From Treponema sp. (GTDB lineage Bacteria > Spirochaetota > Spirochaetia > Treponematales > Treponemataceae), in assembly GCA_022010055.1 (NCBI GenBank), contig CP091737.1, forward strand, positions 930,001 through 994,000: a stretch of 64,000 nt of DNA, read 5' to 3'. Of the stretch, positions 9,336 through 18,966 are shown one piece after another. Position numbers and translations under genes: made by a program. The notes under the pieces are model-generated. The model did no database searches, had not been told where the DNA came from, and was given only the letters and a program-made list of their open reading frames with translations. Position 1 is the first letter of the stretch. Each line of letters begins with the position of its first letter.

Positions 9336-10441
9336 AGGGATTCCTCTAGCGTTTTTTGTATTATTGCCGCAGTTTTTTCAAATGAATAGATTTGCGGAAA
9401 TTCCTTTATTTCATCAGTCTCGTCCTTTATAGAAAGCAATTTTTCCGCCAAATCGTTACAGTTTCCGGCTTTAAAAAATGTCACCGGAAAATCCCTGTAG
9501 ATTTCCCTGAAGACCGGAATGTCAGAAATAATCGCTTTTGTTCCAAGGCTCATCGCTTCAAGCGGCGGCATTCCGAAACCTTCGTAAAGAGAAGGCTGGA
9601 TAAGTCTTTTAGTCTTTCTGTAAAGTTCGTTCAGTTCCTCATCGCTTATTCTTCCGGTGAATTCTACAGAGCCTTCTGGCGCATCTTTAATCTTTTTGAA
9701 AACAGTCTCGTCGGCGGTGCGGAAATTCTCGGAATTTCCCACGATTTTCAGCGTTAGGTTGAAACCTTTTTTCTTTGCGATTATCAGCGCGTCGATTAAA
9801 ACGGAAAGTCCCTTGTGCTTTTTTATGTTTCCTACAAAGAGTATTGAATTTTCTTTTTGTATTTCGTGCGGGTTTTCAGGAGGCACACTGGCGTTTTTGC
9901 TGTTTTTTTCTGCGCTTTTTGTGTCCCGGCTGAACCAGTCCGGAACGGCATTGTACGTTACGACTACAGGTTTTCTGCACTTTAAGTGATGGATTATGCG
10001 TTCCTTTGAAAATTCTGAGACTGTAAAAATTTTTTCAGATTTAAGAACTGCGTATTTATAGAAAAATTTTCGTGCTAAAGTTCCGGTTTTTGAGGCAAGT
10101 CCCGGAACATCAAGAAAAACAACATCGTGGATTGTGGTAAAAACAGGAATTTTTATTCCGCCGGTTATTCTTCCCGGAACATTGAAGTATGGCGAATAGA
10201 AAATGTCGCATCCGTTGATTTTTTTTAAGATTTCTTTCGGAAAGGCGAAAAGTTCCTTTAATGAAAATGTTTTTGTGTCAAGGCTGATGACAGTTGTTTT
10301 TTCATCCTTGAATTTTTCCAGCTCGTTTTTATCTCCAAGAAGCGTACATTCATTTTTCTTAGTAAGATAGGGAAGAAGCGCATTTAAATATGAACCGACT
10401 CCTCCGCTGTTTGTCATTCTGCAGTCTATGGCAAGTTTCAT
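9332..10441 (-). CDS. GT4 glycosyltransferase
   Basis: This 369-residue GT4 enzyme has the N-terminal glycine loop (MTNSGGVGSYLNALLPYL), a donor-domain start ILFVGNIKKHKG, and the E-x7-E motif EGFGMPPLE. It is the first gene of the minus-strand unit GT4-GT4-WbaP-Omp85, which runs from 10441 to 5161 with overlaps or tiny gaps, so one transcript is likely. The promoter should lie in the 57-base divergent gap before the barrel gene at 10499. Acceptor and donor are unknown. Confidence 0.85.
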   Translation of the reverse strand: MKLAIDCRMTNSGGVGSYLNALLPYLTKKNECTLLGDKNELEKFKDEKTTVISLDTKTFSLKELFAFPKEILKKINGCDIFYSPYFNVPGRITGGIKIPVFTTIHDVVFLDVPGLASKTGTLARKFFYKYAVLKSEKIFTVSEFSKERIIHHLKCRKPVVVTYNAVPDWFSRDTKSAEKNSKNASVPPENPHEIQKENSILFVGNIKKHKGLSVLIDALIIAKKKGFNLTLKIVGNSENFRTADETVFKKIKDAPEGSVEFTGRISDEELNELYRKTKRLIQPSLYEGFGMPPLEAMSLGTKAIISDIPVFREIYRDFPVTFFKAGNCNDLAEKLLSIKDETDEIKEFPQIYSFEKTAAIIQKTLEESL

Positions 10442-10498
10442 ACATATAGAATAGAATAAAGTGTTTATTTTTTCTACAAAAAATGATAGAACTAGAGG

Positions 10499-12385
10499 AT
10501 GTATTTTACAAAAAAGATGATAAAAAAAGGTTGTGTTCTTATTCTGGCGGCATTTCTTTTGTCAAGTGTGTTTTTGAATGCGGAAACTTATGGAACCCAG
10601 CAGCTTATTCCTGCCGGACACTGGGTTTATGATGCGCTTTTTATGCTTTCAAATGAAACTAAGCGGACTTCTTTTGCGACAAATGCCCCTATTCCTGTCG
10701 GCGAGCTTAAAATGTACCTTGAGCTTGTTCCTTACGAAAAATTGAGCGACACTGGAAAAAATCTTTACGACAAAGTTTCCGGCTATCTTGAAAAAAAAGC
10801 GTTCAGCATAGACATGGGACCGGTTTACTTTGGCTTTAACCTGAACGCTGCGCCCGGAATCCTTTATAAAAGCAATTCAGAGCTAGACTGGTCTTTTGCG
10901 ACCGATTATACAGGACACAAAAATTCTGTTAATGGGTATGAGATTTTGTCGAATTATAGAAACAAGTCTGATGGTTCTAATATTGATTGGGATGATTTTA
11001 GGGACAAAAATGGGCATCTTCCTGTTATAAAAGACAGCGGTGCTAAATACGGCGCATATTCCGGGTTTATAAATTCCTACGGTTCAAAATCATTCGCGGA
11101 GCTGCCGCTTTACCTTGGCTGGGGAGACAGTTTTGTAATTCATACAGGAATAAGCCTTGCGAAAAGTTTCTGGGGAATGGAATCTGATTCAAATGTTACG
11201 AATATTTTCTACACTTCTGATGACATGGATTTCATGTGGCCTAAGTATTCGTACGGAAGCGCCGGAAAGACGTTTGAAAAATGGGGTGTTAATGTTAATT
11301 TCGGCCGGCAGGGACTTCAGATTGGGAAAACCCTTACAGGTTCTGTGATTTATAACTCGACATTTGAAACGGAAGGATACTTTCAGCTTAATCTTTATTC
11401 CCCAAGGCTGAAATATAATCTTGATGCGGTTCAGGTAAGCACAGACAAATATCTTTACATGCACAGCATAGAGGCCCGTCCGTTTTTTAACTGGATTCGT
11501 CTTGGAATCCTTGAGGCGACTCTTGTTCAGAGCGGTTTTGAAATCAAGCACTTTAATCCGCTGATGATAATGCATTCTTTCGGCTCATGGGAAGACAGCG
11601 ACTACGTAAGCGATATTGAAAAAAAATATTATGGCGAAGCGCATATCTGCCAGTACATGGGAATTTCGCTTGAGCTTACACCATTTAAATATTCAAGGCT
11701 TTATTTTCTGTATGCGCAGAATGAAATGCAGACTCCTTTTGAGCTGGGCTCTGCAAGTGCTAATTCAATCCCGGACGGAATCGGTTTTCAGGCGGGATTT
11801 GAGCTTACAGTTCCAGACAAAAACAGCGGCTGGTGGACAGGAACTCTGGAAGGCGTGTATACAACACCGTTCTGCTACATAAAACAAGGCGCTGACTGGT
11901 CGCTTTACAGCACAAGAAATGATATGCAGTCAAATTCGGGTGTGCCGTTGTGCTCGTGGATTGGCTCGCCGTTCGGTCCTGATGCTGTTGGTTTTCAGGC
12001 AAGGATTGGCTACAGCCAGATTTCAAAATGGAATGCCGAATTGGATTATCTCTTTTTGGCGCACGGAACAAATTCATTCGGTTTGTTCAACAATACAATA
12101 GAAATTGACGGAAAAAAGTATTATGCTTATTATCCGAGCGTATTAAGAAAACTGGGGCTTGTGACGGACGAATATTCCGAGGAAATTGCGCGCACTTATG
12201 CTCTTACAGGTTCTGTGCAGTTTACAAACAGAATCATGGCAAAAGCTTCGTATAATATTACGCCGCAGATGACTCTTTCCGGAAGAGCGACCTATTCGTT
12301 CATATTTAACAACAGGAACGAAGAAGGAAAATTCGGCCACGGATTTGAATGTTCCCTGATGTTTGAATATACACTTTTTGAATAA
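10499..12385 (+). CDS. Exported outer-membrane barrel protein, possibly Wzi-like
   Basis: This 628-residue protein has a signal peptide (MIKKGCVLILAAFLLSSVFL) and, just after it, IPAGHWVYDALFMLS. The remainder is rich in alternating aromatic residues, Gly and Asn, consistent with a large beta-barrel ending in a strand with terminal Phe-Glu. The pattern resembles capsule-assembly Wzi-type proteins, but I cannot identify the family securely. It stands nine bases upstream of a second barrel gene of similar build, so the two form an operon. The location between glycosyltransferase units suggests a role in export or surface attachment of glycan. The first ATG is used; an internal ATG eight codons later would also give a good signal peptide. 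Confidence 0.6.
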   Translation: MYFTKKMIKKGCVLILAAFLLSSVFLNAETYGTQQLIPAGHWVYDALFMLSNETKRTSFATNAPIPVGELKMYLELVPYEKLSDTGKNLYDKVSGYLEKKAFSIDMGPVYFGFNLNAAPGILYKSNSELDWSFATDYTGHKNSVNGYEILSNYRNKSDGSNIDWDDFRDKNGHLPVIKDSGAKYGAYSGFINSYGSKSFAELPLYLGWGDSFVIHTGISLAKSFWGMESDSNVTNIFYTSDDMDFMWPKYSYGSAGKTFEKWGVNVNFGRQGLQIGKTLTGSVIYNSTFETEGYFQLNLYSPRLKYNLDAVQVSTDKYLYMHSIEARPFFNWIRLGILEATLVQSGFEIKHFNPLMIMHSFGSWEDSDYVSDIEKKYYGEAHICQYMGISLELTPFKYSRLYFLYAQNEMQTPFELGSASANSIPDGIGFQAGFELTVPDKNSGWWTGTLEGVYTTPFCYIKQGADWSLYSTRNDMQSNSGVPLCSWIGSPFGPDAVGFQARIGYSQISKWNAELDYLFLAHGTNSFGLFNNTIEIDGKKYYAYYPSVLRKLGLVTDEYSEEIARTYALTGSVQFTNRIMAKASYNITPQMTLSGRATYSFIFNNRNEEGKFGHGFECSLMFEYTLFE

Positions 12386-12394
12386 GGTTTTTAT

Positions 12395-14355
12395 ATGAAA
12401 AAAATTATTTTATCAGTTTTAGCGTTGTTTTTGTGCATTGGATTTGCCTTCGCCCAGAAAAATCTTTCCGTAAGGATTGATGATGAAATTTACAGCATTC
12501 TTGAAATTGCGGAAATGAAAGGGTTTTGTGGTTTTTTGCCGGGCGCAAAACCGTATACAGTTTCAAGAATTTTCAAGGCGATAGACGAAATCTTGGAGCA
12601 TGAAGATGAACTGAAGCCTTCCGAATTGGAGATTCTTGAAAATTTCAAGGCGCGATATGAAATAAATCCTGAAAAAAAGAACAATGCAAGACACCTTGCG
12701 GTTCAGACAAAAGATGAGAAGTATCATTTTTCTTTTCTGTATGATTTTGGAATTGAAAGCAATGTTTCCGGCGGAATTTATAATGATTCAGAATTTAATT
12801 CGGTCGGCTTTGATTTTTGCCCTGAATTCAATTTTCGCGGCGACATTACAAAGTATGTTTCCTACGGTTTCAGTGGAATTTTTGACTTTACCTATATGCC
12901 GCTGATGGAGCAGGGGGAATATTTTATCGGCTATTCGTGGTTCGAGCCGGATGTAGAGAAATATTTTAAAGATGAAATGACTGATGAGACAGAACGTGCG
13001 GAGTTTGAAAAAAATAAAAAACGTACAGTCACAAAATTTCTGAACAACAGTTATCTTCCGTATTCCTATAAAAAACCGTGGGACGGACAGGTTTATCTTC
13101 TTTCAAATCTATCAGCTTCCGGAACAGAAGGCTGGGCTACAGAAATTGGCGTGAGCGGAAGCGTTCTTGCGGAAATCAAAGCGTCTTTCCTTGATGACCA
13201 TATCACAATCGGAGCCGGACGGCAGTCTCATGAATGGGCTGCAATGGATAACGGAAGCTCCCTTGTCCTGAACAGACAGGCCAGGCCATTCTTTGAATTC
13301 AACACAGGCGTTGAAATGTTCAGCTGGCTTAAATTTCAACATTGGCTGGCATTCTTGAATATCCAAATGCAGACTACATGAATTCAAAGTCTTATCCTGG
13401 AGATAATATTGAAGGCGTGGATGATTCCTATTTCTGGCAGAACGCATTTTCCTTGAATATGATTGAGCTTGACTTTAAGTATCTTCACCTTGATTTCGGC
13501 GGTTCAGTTGTCTATCCGAAGCGTTTTGAAATCGGCTATCTTTTCCCGCTTTTTATATACGTTGAATATCAGAATCATACCGGCGACTGCGACAATCTTG
13601 CGCTTTTTGGCGATATAATGCTCCGTAAGCCTGGAGTTGGAAAAATCTGGGCTTCAATTTATTTTGATGAGCTTAACATTCAGAACAACTGGTTCAAGGA
13701 AACCCGGGTAATGTTCGCAGGACAGCTTGGAGCAAAGGCTGTTATTCCGTGGCTTCCGTTTGCAAGCGTTTCTACAAGATATACAAAAGTCGAGCCGTAC
13801 TGCTATACTCATCACGCGATAAACTATGTTTCAACTTACAATCATTACGTAATGGAAAATTATACAAACAATGGAGATAGCCTTGGTTATTATCTTCCTC
13901 CGAATGCGGATGAGTTTTTCTTCAGGTTTGAAATGAAGCCAAGAAGCTTTTTAAGCACCGCGCTTCAGTATCAGTTTATACGCCACGGCGCGGATTATGG
14001 AAGCCAGCAAGTTCCGGGAAGCTCTTTGTATTCGGAATTGAGCAAATATAACCGTGACGAGCTTGAAAAATATTTTTTGCACGACGGCGCGTACAACTGG
14101 ATGCACATGATAAAGCTTGAAGCGACTTTTGAACATAAGAATATCCGCAGGGATTTGCAGCTTAGCGTGAATTTAGGATTCCTTTACAGTTATTACACGA
14201 TGATAGACAGCAACGATTATGACCGGAGCATTTATGGAAACAACGGAAACTGCAACAATGCGGATTTTTCAACGCCATATCATTTTGTGGACAATGAAGA
14301 GTATCCGGTTCAGTTCGGTGTTGTCATGGGCTGTGGATTTAAAGTTCTGTTCTAG
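12395..14355 (+). CDS. Exported outer-membrane barrel protein, one frame break
   Basis: The signal peptide MKKIILSVLALFLCIGFAFAQ is followed by a short helical region (ILEIAEMKGFCGFLPGAKPY) and a long barrel-like region rich in Tyr, Phe and Asn. The frame breaks near 13340; restoring one T in AAATTTCAAC joins FSWLKF to STLAGILEYPNADYM and gives about 653 residues. It ends in CGFKVLF, a typical outer-membrane C-terminal strand with terminal Phe. It is cotranscribed with the preceding barrel gene and resembles it in layout, so the two may be paralogues. A Wzi-like capsule-assembly or porin role is possible; the function is not established. Confidence 0.6.
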
Positions 14356-14374
14356 TTTGTGTTGACATCAGCTT

Positions 14375-15439
14375 TTAGGAATTTTTTAAAGTTTCTAAAA
14401 GTTTTTGCGCAGCCGCACCGTACGTGTATTTTTTTAAGATTTCATCAGGTGCGGCGGTTTTTTCTTCCAGCAGTTTTTTCAGCTGAACATCTGTGTCGTC
14501 TGGTGAAATGTAGAGGGCTGTATCCGCATAAATTTCTGGTAAAGACGCGGTGTTTGAGACAATTATTTTTGCGCCTACAGAAAGCGCTTCGAGCGGCGGA
14601 ATGCCAAAACCTTCATAGTAGCTTGGAAAAACAAAGGCCTTGCAGTTTTTCATCAAAGACTTTACTTCTCCGTCTGAGACATAGCCGAGCAGAGTTACAT
14701 TTTTCAGCGTTTTTAAGTCATGCAGCTCTTCCGGAACGAGTCCGCTGATTGCTTTTCCGCTTACGGCAAAAGTTTCGTCGGGATGATTTTTAGCATATTT
14801 GCATATCCATGCCAGATTCTTGCGTTTGCTCAACGAGCCGAGCGTAAAATAAAATTCACCTTTTTTTAAGGAAGGAAATCTTTTAAGAATACATTCATCC
14901 TCTTCTATTGTAATAAAATGATCCCAGCCATTTGGAATTACACATATTTTTTCAGGTGGAATTTTATATATCTCTGCAATCTGTTTTTTGCTGAATTCTG
15001 AAACTGTAAAAACAATTTTTGCGTTTTTTGCAATGTTTTTATAGTTCAAAAGGCTGTATGCCCTTACAAGCTTGTCTTTTAGGCTGAAAAAATCGTTTGG
15101 AAAAACTTTTGCGTAAATATCGTGCAGAAACGCATATCCGCATCTTTTTCCTAGCGGTGCAGTATTTGAGAAATTTAATCCGATTGCCCCTGTTCGTCTG
15201 CAATGTTTCGGAAATTCAATTAAATCCCAAAATGGAAAATTCTTTATGATTTTTTTTGAACGGATAATCTTTATGTTCTTGAAATCTGGAATCATTTTTG
15301 GATTTGCGGAAACAAGAATTGAAAAATCATCCTGTTCCGTCAATATTCCGTCAAGCCGCTTGCAGGTTTCCCATGAAAAGCGCTCGATTCCCGTAAGATT
15401 TCTGTTCAAAAAGTTTCCGTTTATAAGAATTTTTCTCAT
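14375..15439 (-). CDS. GT4 glycosyltransferase
   Basis: This 354-residue GT4 enzyme has the N-terminal NRNLTGIERFSWETCKRL loop, a donor-domain start YFTLGSLSKRKNL, and E-x7-E as EGFGIPPLE. It is the last gene of a three-gene minus-strand unit (GT8-like, ugd, GT4) with gaps of 16-41 bases. The presence of ugd upstream makes UDP-glucuronate or UDP-galacturonate possible donors, but this is inference only. Confidence 0.85.
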   Translation of the reverse strand: MRKILINGNFLNRNLTGIERFSWETCKRLDGILTEQDDFSILVSANPKMIPDFKNIKIIRSKKIIKNFPFWDLIEFPKHCRRTGAIGLNFSNTAPLGKRCGYAFLHDIYAKVFPNDFFSLKDKLVRAYSLLNYKNIAKNAKIVFTVSEFSKKQIAEIYKIPPEKICVIPNGWDHFITIEEDECILKRFPSLKKGEFYFTLGSLSKRKNLAWICKYAKNHPDETFAVSGKAISGLVPEELHDLKTLKNVTLLGYVSDGEVKSLMKNCKAFVFPSYYEGFGIPPLEALSVGAKIIVSNTASLPEIYADTALYISPDDTDVQLKKLLEEKTAAPDEILKKYTYGAAAQKLLETLKNS

Positions 15440-15455
15440 TTTGGGCTTTCCGTTT

Positions 15456-16643
15456 TTAATCGCGAGAATACAAGTCTCTTGTGTAAACTTTATTTTTTAC
15501 ATCTTCAAGCTCTTTGTTCCAGCGGTTGGCAAGAATTATATCAGAGTTTGCCTTAAACCACTGCAAATCTTTTGTGACTTTTGAGTTAAAGAAGTTGTCT
15601 CCGCCAGTAAAAGTCGGTTCGTATACGATAACCTGAATTCCTTTTGCCTTGATGCGTTTCATTACGCCTTGAATGGAACTCTGTCTGAAATTATCGCTTC
15701 CAGATTTCATTGTAAGACGGTAAACTCCAACCGTTTCCGGTTTTTTTGCAATAATCTGGTCTGCGATAAAATCCTTTCTGGTTCTGTTGGAATCAACAAT
15801 AGCCCGGATAAGGTTCTGAGGAACATCAGAATAATTTGCCAGAAGCTGCTTTGTGTCTTTCGGAAGACAATATCCGCCGTAGCCAAAGCTTGGGTTGTTG
15901 TAAAAATCACCTATTCTTGGATCAAGGCTGATTCCCTCGATAATTTGTTTTGTGTTCAATCCGCGAAGCTCCGCATAAGTGTCAAGTTCGTTAAAATAAG
16001 CTACGCGCAAGGCAAGATACGTGTTTGCAAAAAGTTTTATCGCTTCGGCTTCTGTGCAGTGCGGATTTAAAACCTGTACATCTTTTTTAATCGCACCCTC
16101 CTTTAAAAGAGATGAAAACTGTCTGGCTTTTGTTAAAAGTGTCTCGTCATCTTTTGGGTAGCTTACGACAATCCGCGAAGGATAAAGATTGTCGTAAAGC
16201 GCATGGCCTTCCCGCAAAAATTCCGGGGAAAAAAGCATGTTTTTATAGCCGGAAGATTTTCGCAAGTTTTCTGTATATCCAACTGGAACTGTTGATTTTA
16301 CGACAATAGTCGCATTTGAACCAGATTTTTTTACAAGCTCAACAACAGTTTCTACGCTTGAAGTGTCAAAATAGTTCTTTTCTTCGTCATAGTTTGTTGG
16401 TGTTGAAATAATGATAAAATCCGCATCCCTGTATGCGTTCATCGCATCAGTTGTTGCGGTTAAATTCAAATCTTTTGTTGAAAGATATTCAGAAATCTCC
16501 TTGTCAACAATTGGAGATTTCTTGCTGTTAATTAAGTCTACTTTTTCTTGAATGATATCAACGGTTTTTACTTCGTTGTGCTGTGCTAAAAGTATAGCGT
16601 TTGAAAGCCCAACGTAGCCTGTTCCTGCAACTGCTATTTTCAT
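15456..16643 (-). CDS. ugd: UDP-glucose 6-dehydrogenase
   Basis: Ugd oxidises UDP-glucose to UDP-glucuronate with two NAD+. The N-terminal Rossmann motif is GTGYVGLSNAILLAQ, the middle has FSPEFLREGHALYDNLYPSR, and the catalytic cysteine is in GYGGYCLPKDTKQL. At 395 residues it matches the short bacterial Ugd form. The product would feed the UDP-glucuronate epimerase encoded divergently at 17864. The start ATG gives MKIAVAGTGYVG, the normal N-terminus. GDP-mannose dehydrogenase is a less likely alternative. Confidence 0.9.
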   Translation of the reverse strand: MKIAVAGTGYVGLSNAILLAQHNEVKTVDIIQEKVDLINSKKSPIVDKEISEYLSTKDLNLTATTDAMNAYRDADFIIISTPTNYDEEKNYFDTSSVETVVELVKKSGSNATIVVKSTVPVGYTENLRKSSGYKNMLFSPEFLREGHALYDNLYPSRIVVSYPKDDETLLTKARQFSSLLKEGAIKKDVQVLNPHCTEAEAIKLFANTYLALRVAYFNELDTYAELRGLNTKQIIEGISLDPRIGDFYNNPSFGYGGYCLPKDTKQLLANYSDVPQNLIRAIVDSNRTRKDFIADQIIAKKPETVGVYRLTMKSGSDNFRQSSIQGVMKRIKAKGIQVIVYEPTFTGGDNFFNSKVTKDLQWFKANSDIILANRWNKELEDVKNKVYTRDLYSRD

Positions 16644-16684
16644 TCTTTTATTTTAACACAAATGATTCTTTTTTACAATAATTT

Positions 16685-17686
16685 TCATCTTTTGCTGAGA
16701 AATTTTCCAATTTTTCTGAAAAACGAAAACTGCGCTTCCATGAAATTAAAAAGCCACGGCATTTTTGCTTTTATGTCTGCAACAGTGAATACAATCGGGC
16801 TTTGCATTATGCTTACAATTCTTTGGTCATTTATTAGATGGACTTTGTTGAACTGAAATTTAGGGTCATCTATCATTTTTTTTATGTCGTCTGAAATTTT
16901 TCCTTCAGTTTTTATCCGGTTTTGAAGTTCCTTGTCCGCAAGCTTGTAATATGGAATGTAGTTTTTTCCTGAAAATTCGCTGGAATAATAATGGATGATT
17001 TTTGCATCTTTTAAAAATGCCAATCCGCCGTGGCTTGGCTGGCAGTTCCATTCTCCGTCCAGCAGCCGCATTTTTAAGCCTGTTCTGTAATTGGCTTCAT
17101 TCAGCGCGCTTTGGTCATGGAAATCATGTTTTTGGTACGCAGAATATTTCCACGCTTCGTTCCATTCCTTAAAAAGATTTTTTGACTCTTCACCTTTTCT
17201 GGCAAAAATAACTCCACCATTTATATTGCAGTCTGCGGCTTGTGTTCCGTGGAATCCAAGCTTTTTGTCTCGCTCTAAAAAATACTTTTTATGTATATGC
17301 TCATCCAGCATTACGTGTCCATCAAGAATTCCTGCGGTTTTATACGGTGTCTTTTCAATCTCTGAAAGGTCATCTGCAATTATTGTGTCGCAGTCAATGT
17401 ATAGAAAGTCATCGTCAATATATTTTGGAATTGAAGTTTTTATGAGCCTTGAACGTTCTGCATTTGAGACTTTCTCATCAAACTGGACAGAAATTATTTT
17501 TGAAACATATTTTTTGATTTCTGCGCGCTTTAGGGAATCTGAATTTATTGAGTCTTCGGTTTTATTGTCCACAAGAAGAACTACGTTTGCGTCCGGCATA
17601 AGATTCCGCAAAGAATAGGTTGACATCAGCGCCTGCTCGTAATATAAGTCATTTTTGCCGGAAACCAGAACATAAACGTAAGTCAT
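16685..17686 (-). CDS. GT8-like glycosyltransferase
   Basis: This 333-residue GT-A type enzyme has an N-terminal YVYVLVSGKNDLYYEQALMS, a metal-binding DXD motif in FLYIDCDTIIADDL, and NINGGVIFARKG, which corresponds to the acceptor-side motif of GT8-type enzymes. The C-terminal region carries two amphipathic helices. It is the first gene of the unit with ugd and a GT4. Its ATG is followed by TYVYVL; the divergent gap to 17864 should contain promoters for both directions. Confidence 0.75.
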   Translation of the reverse strand: MTYVYVLVSGKNDLYYEQALMSTYSLRNLMPDANVVLLVDNKTEDSINSDSLKRAEIKKYVSKIISVQFDEKVSNAERSRLIKTSIPKYIDDDFLYIDCDTIIADDLSEIEKTPYKTAGILDGHVMLDEHIHKKYFLERDKKLGFHGTQAADCNINGGVIFARKGEESKNLFKEWNEAWKYSAYQKHDFHDQSALNEANYRTGLKMRLLDGEWNCQPSHGGLAFLKDAKIIHYYSSEFSGKNYIPYYKLADKELQNRIKTEGKISDDIKKMIDDPKFQFNKVHLINDQRIVSIMQSPIVFTVADIKAKMPWLFNFMEAQFSFFRKIGKFLSKR

Positions 17687-17863
17687 AAAAACCTCATGAA
17701 TTGGAATTTAGAATATTATAGCATAAAAAGAGGGCTGTTCTACATTGATTTTGTGAATAAGCCGAGTTTTTTTTATTTTTTTCTGCCGCAAGAAAAATTA
17801 TTTCTGTTTTATCATGATTTAAAAACTCTATACTTTTTTAACTGAAAGTTCTATACTCTCCTT

Positions 17864-18890
17864 ATGTCAAATATTTCTTTAGAAAATAAAACGATTTTTG
17901 TTACTGGCGCAGCCGGATTTATTGGAAGTTTCTTGTGTAAAAATCTTTTGGAAAATGTTTCCGGCATAAAAATTGTAGGAATTGACTGTATAACTGACTA
18001 TTATGATGTTTCGTTGAAGCAGGAACGTCTTGATATGCTTTCTTCATTGAAAAAAGATTTTACTTTTGTAAAAGGCGACATAGCGGATAAATCCTTGTTG
18101 GATTCCCCTTTTTGAAAAAAAATATAATCCTGCTGTTGTGGTTAACTTGGCGGCTCAGGCTGGCGTCCGCTATTCAATTGATAATCCCGATGCATATATT
18201 CATTCAAATATGATTGGTTTTTACAATATTCTTGAATGTTGCCGCCATAATCCGGTTGAACATCTGGTTTTTGCCTCTTCAAGCAGCGTGTACGGTTCAA
18301 ACAAAAAAGTTCCTTATTCAACAGAAGATAAGGTTGACAATCCGGTTTCGCTATATGCCGCGACAAAGAAAAGTAATGAGCTTTTTGCGCACGCGTATTC
18401 AAAACTTTATAAAATTCCATGCACAGGCTTGCGTTTCTTTACTGTTTACGGACCTATGGGACGTCCTGACATGGCATATTTTAAATTCACAAATAAACTT
18501 GTAAAAGGCGAGCCTATTCAAATTTACAATAACGGAGATATGTACCGCGATTTTACTTATGTTGATGACATTGTGAAAGGTGTTCGCGCAGTTATGCAGA
18601 AAACTCCGGAAGCTACAGATGACGGCGCGTTATATAAAATATACAACATTGGAAACAGCAAGCCGGAAAGTCTTATGCGCTTTGTTGAAATCCTTGAAAA
18701 TTGCCTTATAAAGGAAAATATAATTTCTGAGCAAGGTAAGAAGGAACTTTTGCCAATGCAGCCGGGTGATGTTTACCAGACGTTCGCTGATGTTTCAGAC
18801 CTTGAGAAAGACTTTGGCTTTAAACCGGCGACCACCTTGGAACAAGGCCTGGGTGCATTCGCAAAATGGTATAAGGGATATAAAAAATAG
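17864..18890 (+). CDS. UDP-glucuronate 4-epimerase-like protein, one frame break
   Basis: This short-chain-dehydrogenase epimerase would interconvert UDP-glucuronate and UDP-galacturonate. The NAD motif is GAAGFIGSFL, the substrate signature DCITDYYDVSLKQERL is typical of the glucuronate-epimerase subgroup, and the catalytic pair follows as SSSSVYG and YAATKKSNE. The frame breaks near 18112; removing one C from the CCCC run before TTTTTG restores a protein of about 340 residues. It is alone on the plus strand, divergent from the ugd unit that would supply its substrate, and followed by a hairpin terminator. Confidence 0.85.
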
Positions 18891-18917
18891 GAAAATTACA
18901 TAAAAAAATTGCAACTT

Positions 18918-18966
18918 AAAATGAACGGTGCTAAAAAACAAAAAGGCATCGTTCATTTTTTTATTT
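18918..18966. terminator. Bidirectional terminator between convergent genes
   Basis: AATGAACGGTGC pairs with GCATCGTTCATT around an A-rich loop, with a T run after it on the plus strand and A-rich sequence before it. It follows the epimerase gene and lies at the frame-corrected 3' end (18961) of the opposing YidC-sulfatase gene, so it could serve both. Confidence 0.7.

Noticed and set aside
12905..12920. Further poly-G tract (five G) as a fourth phase-variable site
   Set aside because: Five G is too short for frequent slippage and common by chance.
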